This document shows, piece after piece, positions 31,705-40,390 of a DNA stretch of 64,000 nt. The translations under genes were made by a program, and so were the position numbers. The stretch is taken from positions 62,001 through 126,000 of the forward strand of contig UQWA01000003.1 in the NCBI GenBank assembly GCA_900544685.1, written 5' to 3'. The notes under the pieces are model-generated. The model searched no databases. It saw only the letters and a list, made by a program, of their open reading frames with translations, and was not told the DNA's origin. This DNA is from an uncultured Lachnospiraceae bacterium. Lineage in GTDB: Bacteria > Bacillota > Clostridia > Lachnospirales > Lachnospiraceae. The first letter of the stretch is position 1. Each line of letters opens with the position of its first letter.

Positions 31705-33666
31705 TTACTTCATCCCCCTTACTACCGCTTTACCGGCTTTAATCTTAGATACAATTGGGATCTTGGAGGAACAGATGTATTCGCAGCAACGGCATTCTAC
31801 ACAGTCCATAACATGTTTGTCTTTCATTCCCTGCCAGTTCTCTTCGTCTGCATATTTTGCAAAATACAGAGGAGAAAGTTCCATTGGGCAGACATCTACA
31901 CAACGTCCACACTTGATACAGGATACTGCCTCTGTCTGATCCGGTTCAATTGCAATAATACCATTAGATCCCTTCATAATCGGCACATTGGTATCCGGGA
32001 TTACAAATCCCATCATAGGACCGCCTGCTTTGAACATAACATCATCATCTGTTACGCCGCCACAGTAATCAATCAGATCTTTGGTATTGGTACCAATCTT
32101 CACAATGTAGTTTCCTGGTTTTTTCAGCTTTTCACCTGTCACAGTTACCACACGTTCTACCAGTGGCATTCCTTTCTGAATAGCATCAGAAATAGCCTTT
32201 GTAGTACTGATATTTCCAACTACACATCCCACATCTGCCGGAAGTCCGCCGCTTGGAACCTGTCTCTTCATGACACGTTTGATCAGCATCTTTTCAGCAC
32301 CCTGCGGGTATTTTGTCTTAGCCACAACTACGTCAATGTTATCAATGTCTGCAACCTTGGACTGCATCAGTTCAATCGCATCCGGCTTGTTATCTTCAAT
32401 AACAATCAGACCCTTTTCTGCATTGACAGTCTTAATCATGGCTTTCAGGCCGAAAATAACGTCATCCGCATATTCCAGAAGTACTCTGTGGTCTGCAGTC
32501 AGAAGAGGTTCACATTCACAGCCGTTCAGAAGAATGGTGTCGATTGGTTTTGGTGGTTTCAGTTTGACTGAAGTAGGGAATCCCGCACCACCCATACCTA
32601 CAATACCGGCATTCTTAATAATATCCACGATCTCATCCGGTGTAAGGCTGTCAAGATCTTTGTTCGGTTTTACTGACTCATGCAGAGTATTTTTACCATC
32701 AGATTTGATGACTACAGATAAGCATTCACCTCTGGTAGCATGCTTATGGTTTTCGATAGCAGTAACCGTTCCGCTGACACTGGAGTGAACCGGTGCGCTG
32801 ATGAAACCTGCTGCTTCACCAATTACCTGTCCAACTTTTACTGTATCACCAACCTGAACTACAGGATTCGCCGGAGCACCTGCATGCATGGATAATGGAA
32901 TTACTACAGTATCCGGATCCGGGAATTTCACCAGTGGAAGATGTTCTGTGAATTCCTTGCGCTCGCATGGATGAACACCACCATAGTATCCTTCCAGTCT
33001 GTTCTCACGGATAGACTTCACATATTCATTCACAAATTTAAAGTTTACTTTGGAGTAGTCTCTTACCTGTACAGGCTGGCTTAAGAATTCTTCCAGACGT
33101 CCCTGTTTTGCCAGTCTCTGGTAAATCTTTTCCCATGCACAGTCCTTGTTCGGATCTACTTCACATTTTCCGTTCTTAGCGCCGCCACACTGTCCATTTA
33201 CAAGGCTCTTGGAACAGTCAACGATCGGACAGACACCACCTGTGATATTTAGATAACACTGAGCACATGCATCACAGCTCTTCTTCGTCAAAGCCATTCC
33301 GTGATGTCCTCTGTAATTTAATGAATTGCTGGCTGCTATAACAGGTCTTCCTGCCAGGTCTGCAACAGTCTGAATACCAAGGCCACAGGAGATCACTACG
33401 ACATTCTCTGCACCTTCCGGAATCATATCTGGCAAGTCTTTTTCTGTGTGCGTTTTGTTACATAAAAAATCAACCTTTGTACTGCCTACGACATGCTTAC
33501 CCTGTTCTTCTGCGAACTTGATAAATTCATCGCAATCCGGCTCGTCAACGGTCTCAAATTCTTTGAAGCACTTGTTACAGGCAATGACAAACAGGTTATC
33601 CTTATCAGCCAGCAGGGAAGCCAGTTCGTCAGAGCTTTTTAACTTATACTTAGTATAGTTTTCCAA
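31705..33666 (-). CDS. MetV-RnfC fusion protein (NADH-linked electron input for methylene-THF reductase)
   Basis: This 653-residue fusion has residues about 1-205 as a complete MetV-like domain (CNKCFKEF, VVISCGLGIQTVADL, SCDACAQCYLNITGGVCPI, CSKSLVNGQCGGAKNGKC, CAWEKIYQRLAKQGRL). Residues about 225-653 resemble RnfC: GGVHPCERKEFTEHLPLV, a barrel-sandwich region with HSSVSGTVTAIE, the nucleotide-binding GIVGMGGAGFPTSVKL, NGCECEPLLTADHR, and two C-terminal [4Fe-4S] motifs, CIKCGRCVDVCP and CVECRCCEYICS. Separate RnfC2 and MetV subunits are known from Acetobacterium; here they are one chain. I start at a TTG (33666) with an AAGGAAGGTG site; a longer frame to 33756 is possible. First gene of the metV-metF unit. 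Confidence 0.88.
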   Translation of the reverse strand: MENYTKYKLKSSDELASLLADKDNLFVIACNKCFKEFETVDEPDCDEFIKFAEEQGKHVVGSTKVDFLCNKTHTEKDLPDMIPEGAENVVVISCGLGIQTVADLAGRPVIAASNSLNYRGHHGMALTKKSCDACAQCYLNITGGVCPIVDCSKSLVNGQCGGAKNGKCEVDPNKDCAWEKIYQRLAKQGRLEEFLSQPVQVRDYSKVNFKFVNEYVKSIRENRLEGYYGGVHPCERKEFTEHLPLVKFPDPDTVVIPLSMHAGAPANPVVQVGDTVKVGQVIGEAAGFISAPVHSSVSGTVTAIENHKHATRGECLSVVIKSDGKNTLHESVKPNKDLDSLTPDEIVDIIKNAGIVGMGGAGFPTSVKLKPPKPIDTILLNGCECEPLLTADHRVLLEYADDVIFGLKAMIKTVNAEKGLIVIEDNKPDAIELMQSKVADIDNIDVVVAKTKYPQGAEKMLIKRVMKRQVPSGGLPADVGCVVGNISTTKAISDAIQKGMPLVERVVTVTGEKLKKPGNYIVKIGTNTKDLIDYCGGVTDDDVMFKAGGPMMGFVIPDTNVPIMKGSNGIIAIEPDQTEAVSCIKCGRCVDVCPMELSPLYFAKYADEENWQGMKDKHVMDCVECRCCEYICSSKIPIVSKIKAGKAVVRGMK

Positions 33667-33709
33667 TTGCTCACCTTCCTTATCGTTTGATTTGCAGTTC
33701 TTATAATAT

Positions 33710-33749
33710 CTGTCTTTCTGTCCTTCCACACTCTGCACAGGAAAGACAG
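33710..33749 (-). promoter_or_regulatory. Leader hairpin before the MetV-RnfC gene
   Basis: CTGTCTTTC (33749-33741) pairs with GAAAGACAG (33718-33710), with extra pairs inside. It sits in the roughly 115-nt leader between an extended -10 promoter (TG-N-TATACT, 33795-33787) and the TTG start. No riboswitch family is recognised. Confidence 0.45.
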
Positions 33750-33786
33750 AATACATGTATTTTACGTCTGCAATTGATACGTTTTA

Positions 33787-33795
33787 AGTATAACA
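33787..33795 (-). promoter_or_regulatory. Extended -10 promoter before the MetV-RnfC gene
   Basis: TGTTATACT carries the TGn extension and a good -10 (33792-33787); no recognisable -35 lies 16-18 nt upstream. Start near 33780. Confidence 0.55.
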
Positions 33796-33825
33796 CTTTA
33801 CGTTCATATAATCTAGTCTAAACAA

Positions 33826-34226
33826 TTATTTAACAAGGGGTTTCTTTTGTTCTTTTTTCAGAACATCAGCCTCCATTGTGGCCGATATATCGGCATGTCC
33901 CATGTATGTCTGAAGAACCTTAGGCGGCATCCCTGCAGCGTCCATACAGGAACATTTTGTGATGGCAGAAATTAAAATATCCATATCCATCGGCTTTGCG
34001 ATATGATCATTCATCCCGGCTGCAATAGCATCTCTCTTATCTTCTTCAAATGCATTTGCTGTCATTGCAATGATCGGTATGCATGCTTTATCCTTATCTG
34101 GCAGGTGTCTGGATTCATCCATTTTAAAACTTCAAAGCCATTCATCTGTGGCATATTAATATCCAAAAGCATCAGATCAATTCCCGGATTATCTCCCATC
34201 ATCTGGATTGCCTGATTTCCTCATTA
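33826..34226 (-). pseudogene. Frameshifted receiver-domain remnant joined to a tyrosine-recombinase tail
   Basis: Reading from 34226, a truncated response-regulator receiver appears (LMLLDINMPQMNGFEVLK with the phospho-acceptor Asp). The frame is lost in an A run at 34122-34125 and resumes as PIIAMTANAFEED and NDHIAKPMDMDIL; adding one A restores a continuous receiver. Its N-terminal third is missing. Just after the receiver's last helix the reading frame turns into GMPPKVLQTYMGHADISATM, the box that contains the histidine of tyrosine integrases, and then ends without the catalytic tyrosine. Two unrelated gene remnants are therefore joined. This looks like debris of a mobile-element insertion and deletion. 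No attachment repeat is visible. Confidence 0.75.
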
Positions 34227-34314
34227 TAGTTTTTAAAATCATACAAAAAAACTGATTTTATTATACTTCCTTACGCCACTTTACATAAGAAAAATATCAC
34301 TGCTTTAACACATG

Positions 34315-34358
34315 AAAATAAAAAAAGAACAGCCGATACATATATTCGAACTGTTCTT
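34315..34358 (-). terminator. Terminator of the ABC transporter operon
   Basis: AAGAACAG/CTGTTCTT (34358-34351 with 34332-34325), extended by TCG/CGA inside, followed on minus by TTTTTTATTTTC. It lies about 105 bp past the ATPase stop. Confidence 0.85.
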
Positions 34359-34432
34359 CTATTTCCGAAGTCCACGCAGCATTGACATTACTGTTTCCTG
34401 CTCACTTGCACTCAGATCGTTCCATATTTTAT
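34359..34432 (-). pseudogene. Possible MarR C-terminal fragment
   Basis: A short open stretch reads IWNDLSASEQETVMSMLRGL and ends in a stop at 34359. The LS-x-x-E-x-x-T-V/L-x-x-L-L pattern is common at the end of MarR regulators, but only about 24 codons survive. A small GGGTCTGACCC palindrome borders it at about 34433-34444. The rest of the 34227-34324 gap is AT-rich and empty. Confidence 0.3.
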
Positions 34433-34463
34433 GGGGTCAGACCCTTATATTTTATCCTGTTCT

Positions 34464-35258
34464 TCAGTTCAGCATCATACGATCATTTGCAAATTCACCG
34501 CCGCTGGCCTGTTCAAATTTACTGAGCAGATCTGAGACATGAAGATTTTTCTTTTCTTCTCCTTCTACATCATAGATGATCCGTCCTTCATGCATCATGA
34601 TCAGACGGTTTCCGTGAGCAATGGCATCCTTCATATTATGCGTAATCATGATAGCTGTCAGGTGGTCTCTCTCGATGATCTTATCTGTGGCTGTCAGTAC
34701 CTTAGCCGCTGTCTTCGGATCCAGTGCTGCAGTGTGTTCATCCAGAAGCAGAACCTTTGGCTTCGTTAGAGTGGCCATCAAAAGTGTCAGTGCCTGACGC
34801 TGCCCACCCGATAAAAGACCTACTTTTGCAGTCAGACGGTTTTCCAGTCCCAAATCAAGGATCTTCAGCTTCTCTTTGTAGCGTTCCCGTTCTGCTTCAT
34901 TAATACCGCTTTTCAGAGTACGGCGTAAGCCTCTTCTCGCTGCCAGCGCCATGTTTTCTTCAATCTCCATGGTTGCTGCTGTTCCGGTCATTGGATCCTG
35001 GAACACGCGTCCCAGATATTTTGCTCTCTTATGTTCAGAAAGTTTAGTGACATTAATGCCGTCAATGAGAATTTCACCCTCATCCACCGGCCATACACCG
35101 GCAATGGCATTTAGCATTGTAGATTTTCCAGCTCCGTTTCCACCGATAACTGTTACAAAATCCCCTTCTTTTAATGTCAAGTTCAGACCGTTCAGGGCTT
35201 TTTTCTCGTTTACTGTTCCCGGATTAAATGTTTTTCGGATGTCTACCAGTTTAAGCAC
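34464..35258 (-). CDS. ABC transporter ATP-binding protein
   Basis: This 264-residue ABC ATPase has Walker A GGNGAGKSTMLNAIAG, Q loop VFQDPMTG, signature LLSGGQRQALTLLMA and Walker B VLLLDEHTAALD followed by the switch histidine ITHNM. It belongs with LivG/LivF-like ATPases that serve the ABC_sub_bind (TrpX-type) importers. A GTG start at 35258 with a GGGAGGTGG site overlaps the permease end by 8 bp, showing translational coupling; the longer ATG frame lacks a site. The operon order is binding protein, permease, ATPase, then a terminator. Substrate is uncertain; an aromatic amino acid such as tryptophan is the family's known example. Confidence 0.92.
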   Translation of the reverse strand: MLKLVDIRKTFNPGTVNEKKALNGLNLTLKEGDFVTVIGGNGAGKSTMLNAIAGVWPVDEGEILIDGINVTKLSEHKRAKYLGRVFQDPMTGTAATMEIEENMALAARRGLRRTLKSGINEAERERYKEKLKILDLGLENRLTAKVGLLSGGQRQALTLLMATLTKPKVLLLDEHTAALDPKTAAKVLTATDKIIERDHLTAIMITHNMKDAIAHGNRLIMMHEGRIIYDVEGEEKKNLHVSDLLSKFEQASGGEFANDRMMLN

Positions 35259-36180
35259 GGCTGCCACCTCCCTTTGATACATTTTTCTGGAAATATTGTT
35301 TCTTCATATATGGCAGTGCAAGGAATACTGCAACAACCAGTGCGGATAACAACTTTAAGTCATTGGTGTTCAGACCTAGCCAGAGCACTACCTGCAATAC
35401 CAGATAGTATACAATGGCACCTGCTGCCACAGCTGCCAGCTTGGATGCAAAATTCTTAGTGAACTTTCCTAAAAGCACATCGCCGATAATAACGGCTGCC
35501 AGACCGATGACAATGGCACCACGTCCCATATTGACATCTGCAAACCCCTGATACTGTGCATACAAACCGCTGGAAAGTGCTACGATTCCGTTAGAAAGCA
35601 TCAGACCAATAATCTTGCTTACATTGGTGTTAATTCCCTGGGCTCTGGACATATTTGGGTTAGAGCCTGTTGCACGGATAGCACATCCCAGCTCTGTTCC
35701 AAAAAACCAGTATAACAGGGCAACAATTACTACTATAAATACAACAGCCACAAAAATGGTATTTTTGTAAAAAGCAACATTTTTAATATAGCGAAGGGAA
35801 ACCAGCAGATTGTATTTGTCTACGCTGATGGCCTGATTCGCTTTACTTCCCATAATACGTAGGTTAATGGAATACAGCCCCAGCTGGCTTAAGATTCCGG
35901 CCAGGATTGCCGGGATTCCCATAACTGTGTGGAAAATACCTGTAGCCAGTCCGGCCAGCATTCCCGCCCCAAATGCACCCGCCAGAGCAAGTGGAACCGG
36001 AAATCCTGCCATAAGCAGCATGACACAGACAGCACCACCGGTGCACATGGTACCATCCACCGTCAGATCTGCAAGATCCAATATTTTATAAGTAATGTAT
36101 ACACCGATTGCCATAATGCCCCAGATCAGTCCCTGGGCGCATGCACCCGGCAATGAATTAATGAGTGACGTAATATTCAC
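35251..36180 (-). CDS. ABC transporter permease (TrpY/LivH-like)
   Basis: This 309-residue protein is very hydrophobic with about eight to nine membrane helices (examples: GLIWGIMAIGVYITYKILDL, VFIVVIVALLYWFFGTEL, LAAVAAGAIVYYLVLQVVLWL). The cytoplasmic coupling loop carries LGCAIRATGSNPNMSRAQGIN, the EAA-like element of branched-chain-type permeases. It begins at a GTG with GGGAGGG seven nt upstream and overlaps the ATPase gene. Only one permease gene is present, so the transporter probably works with a permease homodimer. A stem-loop lies between it and the binding-protein gene. Confidence 0.92.
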   Translation of the reverse strand: MNITSLINSLPGACAQGLIWGIMAIGVYITYKILDLADLTVDGTMCTGGAVCVMLLMAGFPVPLALAGAFGAGMLAGLATGIFHTVMGIPAILAGILSQLGLYSINLRIMGSKANQAISVDKYNLLVSLRYIKNVAFYKNTIFVAVVFIVVIVALLYWFFGTELGCAIRATGSNPNMSRAQGINTNVSKIIGLMLSNGIVALSSGLYAQYQGFADVNMGRGAIVIGLAAVIIGDVLLGKFTKNFASKLAAVAAGAIVYYLVLQVVLWLGLNTNDLKLLSALVVAVFLALPYMKKQYFQKNVSKGGGSRA

Positions 36181-36210
36181 AGTATAACCCTCCCGTTTTC
36201 TTATTTTCCC

Positions 36211-36266
36211 ATATACAAGGAAACTGCCACGAACAGAATCTGACCCGCCCGTGACAGTTCGTATAT
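36211..36266 (-). other. Intercistronic stem-loop after the binding-protein gene
   Basis: AACTGTCACG (36259-36250) pairs with CGTGGCAGTT (36231-36222), extended by ATATAC/GTATAT. Such hairpins often protect the upstream binding-protein mRNA and raise its level over the permease. Confidence 0.65.
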
Positions 36267-36279
36267 ATTCTTTTTCTGA

Positions 36280-37251
36280 TTATTCTGCCTCGATTGCTTC
36301 GTAATCATCCGGTACTGTAATACCAAGTTTTTCGCATCTGTCAGCCATGTACTGCTTTGTTACGTTTGGTGCATACTGCACTTCCATGGTAGAAATGTCT
36401 GCTCCCTCTTCCAGAATCTCGTATGCCATTTCACCAGTAGTATAACCAAGATCATAGTAGCTGATAGATAATGTTGCAATACCGCATCCCTGGCAGATAC
36501 CAGCTTCGCCCGCAATAACAGGAACACCTGCCGGTTCCATTACATTGTTGATTGCTTCCGTATTGTTTGCTGCTGTATTATCTGTTGGAATATATACAAC
36601 ATCACATTCTGTTGCAGAAGTTGCTACTGATGAAATATCATTAGAATCTGCAAATGTGTAATTCTTGATCTCCAGATCCGGATTCAGTTCTTTTAATGCT
36701 TCTGTCACGACATTTACCTGATATTCAGAGTTCGGCTCTGCTGAGCAGTACAACATACCTACTGTCTTTGCCTCCGGAACCAGTTCAAGAATCATAGCCG
36801 CCTGCTGGTCAAGCGGTGCACAGTCTGATGTACCGGATACATTGCCTCCTACCGTACCTGTCCAATCGTCAATATCCAGTGCTGTTGCATAGTCTGTAAC
36901 CGCTGTTCCAAGAATTGGAATATCTGAAGTTCCTGCTACTGCCGCCTGAAGAGCTCCTGTTGCATTTGCAAGGATCAGATCTACCTGGTCAGATACAAAA
37001 CCATTGATAATGGTAGAACAGTTTACAGATTCACCGGAAGCATTCTGTACATCGAATTCTACACGATCTCCCAGTTTCTCTGTTAATGCATCCTGAAATC
37101 CCTGTGTAGCAGCATCCAGTGCTTCGTGCTGGATCAACTGGCAGATGCCTACTTTATAGGTAGCTTCTTCTGCATTTGCTGCAATACCCAGAGAAGCTGC
37201 CATTGTTGCTGCCATACCGGCAGTAATCATTTTTCTTGTTAAATTTTTCAT
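36280..37251 (-). CDS. ABC transporter substrate-binding protein (ABC_sub_bind/TrpX-like)
   Basis: This 323-residue exported protein has a signal peptide (MKNLTRKMITAGMAATMAASLG, cleavage near NAEE) and a two-lobe binding domain: YKVGICQLIQHEALDAATQGF at the start, LILANATGALQAAVAGTSDIPILGTAVTDY around 90-120, TVGMLYCSAEPNSEYQV near 165, and NNVMEPAGVPVIAGEAGICQGCGIATLSI. These match the family that includes TrpX. There is no lipobox cysteine, unlike most Gram-positive binding proteins, so membrane anchoring is unexplained. I chose the ATG at 37251 (GAGAGGA site); 46 upstream codons of open frame overlap the promoter and the gpsA end. Confidence 0.9.
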   Translation of the reverse strand: MKNLTRKMITAGMAATMAASLGIAANAEEATYKVGICQLIQHEALDAATQGFQDALTEKLGDRVEFDVQNASGESVNCSTIINGFVSDQVDLILANATGALQAAVAGTSDIPILGTAVTDYATALDIDDWTGTVGGNVSGTSDCAPLDQQAAMILELVPEAKTVGMLYCSAEPNSEYQVNVVTEALKELNPDLEIKNYTFADSNDISSVATSATECDVVYIPTDNTAANNTEAINNVMEPAGVPVIAGEAGICQGCGIATLSISYYDLGYTTGEMAYEILEEGADISTMEVQYAPNVTKQYMADRCEKLGITVPDDYEAIEAE

Positions 37252-37315
37252 AGCGTTATTTCCTCTCTTTTCTATTTTTCTTTTCCACTTTAACGGATTA
37301 ATGTATGTTAGTAAG

Positions 37316-37344
37316 AATATACACCTATTTCTGTCAGTCGTCAA
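37316..37344 (-). promoter_or_regulatory. Promoter of the ABC transporter operon
   Basis: TTGACG (37344-37339), 17-nt spacer, TATATT (37321-37316). Leader about 60 nt; no T-box or riboswitch is apparent. Confidence 0.7.
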
Positions 37345-37382
37345 GAAAAATATTGTCAAAGAGAAATTCTTGAATATGCTTT

Positions 37383-38390
37383 CTACCACTGTACGCTGTC
37401 AGATTCCATCTTCTTATCACGGATCATCAGCTCTTTTACTGCTTCTTCTGCATTCTTATTCTCAAAGAGAACTTTGTTGACCTGTTCGACAATTGGCATT
37501 TCCACCTGATATTTCTGAGCCAGTGTCAGAGCCGCCTTAGCAGAATAGACACCTTCTACCACCATCTGTACTTCATCCATGGCTTCCTGCATGGTATATC
37601 CCTTACCCATAAGGTATCCCGCTTTGCGGTTACGGCTGTGGACGCTGGCACAGGTAACAATCAGGTCACCAATGCCGGTAAGTCCATAGAAAGTTTCCGG
37701 TTTTCCCCCCATCTTGATTCCCAGTCTGGCAATCTCTGCAATACCGCGCGTAATCAGAGCTGCCTTGGTATTATCTCCGTATCCCAGTCCATCAGCGGTA
37801 CCGGCTGCCAGTGCAATGACATTTTTCAGTGCACCGCCCAGTTCAATTCCCAGCATGTCCGGACTGATATAAACACGGAATACCGGGCTGACAAATACGC
37901 TCTGTAAGTATTCTGCTGTCTTTCTGGTTCTTGCGCTGACCACACAGGTGGTCGGCAGTCTTCTGCTGACTTCTTCTGCATGGCTCGGTCCTGACAGCAC
38001 ACATGCATCTGCATATGGCATTTCTTCTTCAATAATGTCTGTCAGAGTATAGAGGGTGCTCTCTTCTATTCCCTTGGCCACATTCACAATAATCTGTCCC
38101 GCACGCACATATGCCTTCATTTTCTGGCAGGTGCTGCGGATAAAAGGAGAAGGAACTGCCAGTACGCAGACATCCTTATCAGACATGGTTTCCTTCATAT
38201 CCGTAGTAAACAGAATTCCTTCAGGGATCTCAACCCCGGGCAGCTTACTCTCATGCCGTCTGGTTGTATTGAGCATCTCAACTTCTTTTTCATGGATCGA
38301 CCATACGGTCACATCATGTCCATTATCATGGAGTAAAATCGCCAGGGCGGTTCCCCAGCTTCCTGCACCTAAAATACCGATTCTTGCCAT
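37383..38390 (-). CDS. gpsA: NAD(P)-dependent glycerol-3-phosphate dehydrogenase
   Basis: This 335-residue enzyme makes sn-glycerol-3-phosphate from DHAP for phospholipids. It begins MARIGILGAGSWGTALAILL (Rossmann GxGxxG); the active-site lysine lies in GGALKNVIALAAG (near 185), followed by TRGIAEIARLG, GLTGIGDLIVTC and SRNRKAGYLMGKG. The ATG at 38390 has an AGGAGGTG site; six upstream codons are discarded. It follows plsY by 21 bp, which uses its product, and closes the DUF512-der-plsY-gpsA operon. Confidence 0.96.
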   Translation of the reverse strand: MARIGILGAGSWGTALAILLHDNGHDVTVWSIHEKEVEMLNTTRRHESKLPGVEIPEGILFTTDMKETMSDKDVCVLAVPSPFIRSTCQKMKAYVRAGQIIVNVAKGIEESTLYTLTDIIEEEMPYADACVLSGPSHAEEVSRRLPTTCVVSARTRKTAEYLQSVFVSPVFRVYISPDMLGIELGGALKNVIALAAGTADGLGYGDNTKAALITRGIAEIARLGIKMGGKPETFYGLTGIGDLIVTCASVHSRNRKAGYLMGKGYTMQEAMDEVQMVVEGVYSAKAALTLAQKYQVEMPIVEQVNKVLFENKNAEEAVKELMIRDKKMESDSVQW

Positions 38391-38411
38391 CTTTGCACCT
38401 CCTGTCAAGAT

Positions 38412-39062
38412 TTATTGCTGGCTCTTTTTTGTCAGATAGGTTTTCCGTTCGGTTCCGCTTAACAGACGCTTAATGTTTCCTCTGTGTTTCCAGTATGCCA
38501 GAGCTGTCAGCAGTGCCATAAGAATATACAGCTCAATCAGATGATTCTGTGACAAATCAAACCATCCCATCTGGCCAAATACCACCATCTCTATCATAAG
38601 ACCTGCATACACCGCCAATGATCCCAGAGATACATAATGTGTGGTAAAGAAAATACCGAAAAATGTGATAATTCCCAGCACTGCCATAACCGGATGAAAG
38701 GAAAGTACCAGTCCTGCTGTAGCTGCAATACCTTTTCCACCGCGGAAATTCAGATAAAACGGAAAATTATGTCCCAGGATAACACCGGCTGCCGCATACA
38801 AAACCAGCAGATGCATCATGGACGAATACTGTGCATGGAATAATACTCTGACCAGACTGACTGCAAGAATACACTTCAGACAGTCCCCAGCAAAAGTAAT
38901 TAACCCTGCTTTTGTTCCCATGGTTCTCATCATATTGGTTGTTCCTGCATTGCCGCTGCCATAATCCCTGATATCAATGCCATGTCGTTTTCCTATAATG
39001 TAGCTTGTCTGGAACAGACCAAATACATAGCCGATTGCCAGACAGATGATCCGAATACTCAT
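38412..39062 (-). CDS. plsY: Acyl-phosphate:glycerol-3-phosphate acyltransferase
   Basis: This 216-residue integral membrane enzyme transfers an acyl group from acyl-phosphate to glycerol-3-phosphate, making lysophosphatidate. Conserved PlsY motifs are DIRDYGSGNAGTTNMMRTMG (near 30-50), GHNFPFYLNFRGGKGIAATAGL (near 105-125) and THYVSLGSLAVY. About five to six membrane segments are predicted. The start is uncertain: an ATG at 39062 directly follows the der stop, and another at 39071 overlaps it; I prefer 39062 for ribosome-site spacing. Partner enzymes PlsX and AcpP are at the other end of the window. Confidence 0.93.
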   Translation of the reverse strand: MSIRIICLAIGYVFGLFQTSYIIGKRHGIDIRDYGSGNAGTTNMMRTMGTKAGLITFAGDCLKCILAVSLVRVLFHAQYSSMMHLLVLYAAAGVILGHNFPFYLNFRGGKGIAATAGLVLSFHPVMAVLGIITFFGIFFTTHYVSLGSLAVYAGLMIEMVVFGQMGWFDLSQNHLIELYILMALLTALAYWKHRGNIKRLLSGTERKTYLTKKSQQ

Positions 39063-39063
39063 A

Positions 39064-40389
39064 TTATTCATTATCCTTTCTCTCACGAATAATAAACTTT
39101 AATGATGTTCCCTTAAATCCAAAGGTATCACGGATCTTATTTTCCAGATATCTGGTGTAGGAAAAATGCATCAGTTTCTTGTCATTTACAAAGATTACAA
39201 ATGTAGGCGGCTTTACCGCTACCTGAGTAATGTAATAGAGCTTCAGTCTCTTGCCCTTATCTGATGGTGGCTGCTGAAGTGCAATTGCCTCTGACATGAT
39301 CTCATTCAGCACACCGGTTGCAATACGCATGGTCTGGTTCTCGATAATCATGTCTATCTTCTCAAAAAGCTTCGGCAGACGCTGACCAGTCTCTGCTGAG
39401 ACAAACATAATCTCTGCATATGGCATAAAGGAAAGAATCTCTTTTACCTTATTGGTATAACGGTAAATGGTCTTGTCATCTTTTTCAATGGCATCCCATT
39501 TGTTGACGCAGACCAAAATACCCTTTCCTCTGTCATGGGCAATTCCGGCTATCTTGGCATCCTGCTCCGTGACGCCTTCCACTGCATCTATAACAACAAC
39601 TACCACATCTGCGCGTTCTACAGCAGTTACGGTACGAATAATACTGTAACGCTCCAGTTCTTCCCTAATCTTGCTCTTTCTGCGAAGTCCTGCTGTATCA
39701 ATGAATACGTATTCTTTTCCGTTCCATTTCACCTCAGTATCAATGGCATCTCTGGTTGTTCCGGCAATATTAGATACAATTACACGATTTTCACCGAGAA
39801 GTTTATTAATAATAGAAGACTTTCCCACGTTTGGTTTACCGACTACGGCAATCTTCGGTCTGTCATCCTCTTCATCCTGCATGTCTGATTCTGGAAACTG
39901 TGCAATGACCTGGTCAAGGAGATCACCCAGTCCCTGTTTGTTTACCGAAGAAATTGGATATGGATCACCGATACCCAGATTATAGAACTCATACACATCT
40001 GCCATGTACTTTTCATGGGAATCTACTTTATTGACTGTCAGGATAACCGGTTTGTGGGATCTGCGCAGCATATCTGCTACTTTGGAATCGGAATCCACCA
40101 GTCCCTGTTTTACATCTACCATAAACAGAATGACATCTGCCGTATCAATGGCAATCTGCGCCTGCTCTCGCATCTGGGACAGTATGATGTCATTGCTGTC
40201 CGGTTCGATACCGCCGGTGTCAATCAGTGTGAAGGTATAGTTCAGCCACTCCACATCCGCATAGATACGGTCTCTGGTTACACCAGGCGTATCTTTTACT
40301 ATCGAAATATTTTCTCCGGCCAGTGCATTAAACAATGTGGATTTTCCCACGTTTGGCCGGCCCACAATTGCTACAATTGGTTTACTCAT
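39064..40389 (-). CDS. der: Ribosome assembly GTPase Der (EngA)
   Basis: This 441-residue protein has two tandem GTPase domains and a C-terminal KH-like domain, a layout unique to Der. G1 motifs are GRPNVGKSTLFNAL (residue 10) and GKPNVGKSSIINKL (near 184); G3 DTGGI and DTAGLRRKSK; G4 NKVD and NKWD. Der acts in 50S subunit maturation. GGTG precedes the ATG. It is 1 bp downstream of the DUF512 gene and overlaps the start region of plsY, so it is translationally coupled at both ends. Confidence 0.97.
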   Translation of the reverse strand: MSKPIVAIVGRPNVGKSTLFNALAGENISIVKDTPGVTRDRIYADVEWLNYTFTLIDTGGIEPDSNDIILSQMREQAQIAIDTADVILFMVDVKQGLVDSDSKVADMLRRSHKPVILTVNKVDSHEKYMADVYEFYNLGIGDPYPISSVNKQGLGDLLDQVIAQFPESDMQDEEDDRPKIAVVGKPNVGKSSIINKLLGENRVIVSNIAGTTRDAIDTEVKWNGKEYVFIDTAGLRRKSKIREELERYSIIRTVTAVERADVVVVVIDAVEGVTEQDAKIAGIAHDRGKGILVCVNKWDAIEKDDKTIYRYTNKVKEILSFMPYAEIMFVSAETGQRLPKLFEKIDMIIENQTMRIATGVLNEIMSEAIALQQPPSDKGKRLKLYYITQVAVKPPTFVIFVNDKKLMHFSYTRYLENKIRDTFGFKGTSLKFIIRERKDNE

Positions 40390-40390
40390 G

